Origin: an uncultured bacterium
Lineage (GTDB): Bacteria > Patescibacteriota > Minisyncoccia > Phycocordibacterales > PALSA-1337
DNA: 12,948 nucleotides
NCBI GenBank assembly: GCA_903876465.1
Contig: CAIRAF010000007.1
Span: 1-12,948, forward strand
Reading direction: 5' to 3'
Shown: piece after piece, positions 12,759 to 12,948 of the stretch
Position numbering within the stretch: the stretch's first letter is position 1
Layout of the letters: each line of letters opens with the position of its first letter
Position numbers and translations under genes: made by a program
The notes under the pieces: model-generated
Databases searched by the model: none
Told to the model about the DNA's origin: nothing
The model's input: only the letters and a program-made list of their open reading frames with translations

Positions 12759-12948
12759 TTAGGATTTTTTCTTTGCATGGGCGATAATTCTCTTTGAGTG
12801 ACTACTTCCATCTTCAACAATTAATCCATCTTTTATATAAATAATACGATCAGCGTGCTCTGCAACTTCGCGTTCATGTGTGATAAGGACGATTGTACTC
12901 TTGAATTCACGATTGAGTCCTTGGAATGTGCCTAGAACGATATCACCA
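12759..12948 (-). CDS. ABC transporter ATPase, C-terminal part (MacB/LolD-like), cut by the window
   Basis: On the minus strand the frame enters at the window edge and ends at TAA (12761-12759), 10 bp before the permease ATG. The 62 readable residues contain GLNREFKSTIVLITHEREVA, with the switch histidine in THE, then EHADRIIYIKDGLIVEDGSS and a basic tail ending HAKKKS. This is the end of a LolD/MacB-type nucleotide-binding subunit ('L..E...TI..VTH...VA..ADRII...DG.I'). Walker A, signature and Walker B lie outside the window. It energises the adjacent permease. Confidence 0.9.
   Translation of the reverse strand, partial: GDIVLGTFQGLNREFKSTIVLITHEREVAEHADRIIYIKDGLIVEDGSSHSKRIIAHAKKKS

Noticed and set aside
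1..12948. tRNA, rRNA, CRISPR array, insertion sequence, riboswitch
   Set aside because: I looked for cloverleaf-type gaps, regularly spaced repeats, transposase motifs and long structured leaders; gaps are short and are filled by promoters, terminators or the palindromes described.

Overview
This AT-rich 12.9 kb window looks like bacterial chromosome. I favour a small-genome lineage of the Candidate Phyla Radiation (Patescibacteria). The reasons are gene content: a P-type ATPase whose membrane motif reads CADD instead of CPC, an FAD-linked oxidase without an Fe-S domain, DoxX-type membrane proteins, several orphan proteins, and compact promoters that often sit right at the start codon. All genes read with the standard code; no UGA has to be read as an amino acid. 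The lineage is an inference, since no rRNA or ribosomal protein gene is present.

Layout. 1-172: end of an MFS (DHA2-like) transporter that breaks off abruptly near base 139. 187-1935: P-type ATPase that lacks its N-terminus; the two broken genes meet in one junction. 2017-2406: DoxX-family protein. 2497-3102 (minus): membrane-anchored Cys-rich protein with its own promoter and terminator. 3216-4937: FAD-binding oxidase. 5015-7139: DrrAB-like ABC exporter (ATPase and permease) followed closely by a 171-aa unknown protein. 7181-8094: a three-helix membrane protein and a second DoxX-family protein. 8099-8800 (minus): short-chain dehydrogenase, divergent from 8870-9592, a winged-helix/Nudix fusion. 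9704-11474: CYTH-domain protein, divergent NDK-like protein and an orphan, with terminators and a repeated palindrome between them. 11522-12948 (minus): MacB-type permease and the end of its ATPase partner.

Functional themes. There are four transport systems (MFS, P-type ATPase, DrrAB-like, MacB-like), a set of redox and membrane proteins (two DoxX, FAD oxidase, SDR), and a short run of nucleotide or polyphosphate-related folds (Nudix, CYTH, NDK-like). I see no CRISPR array, IS element, tRNA, rRNA or phage module. No gene-free stretch exceeds 300 bases; the longest is 10776-10916.

The points most worth checking are the chimeric junction near base 140, the altered ion-pathway motif of the ATPase, the degenerate Nudix box in a DNA-binding-like fusion, the NDK-like protein that keeps its histidine, the apparently leaderless starts, and the pair of matching intergenic palindromes.
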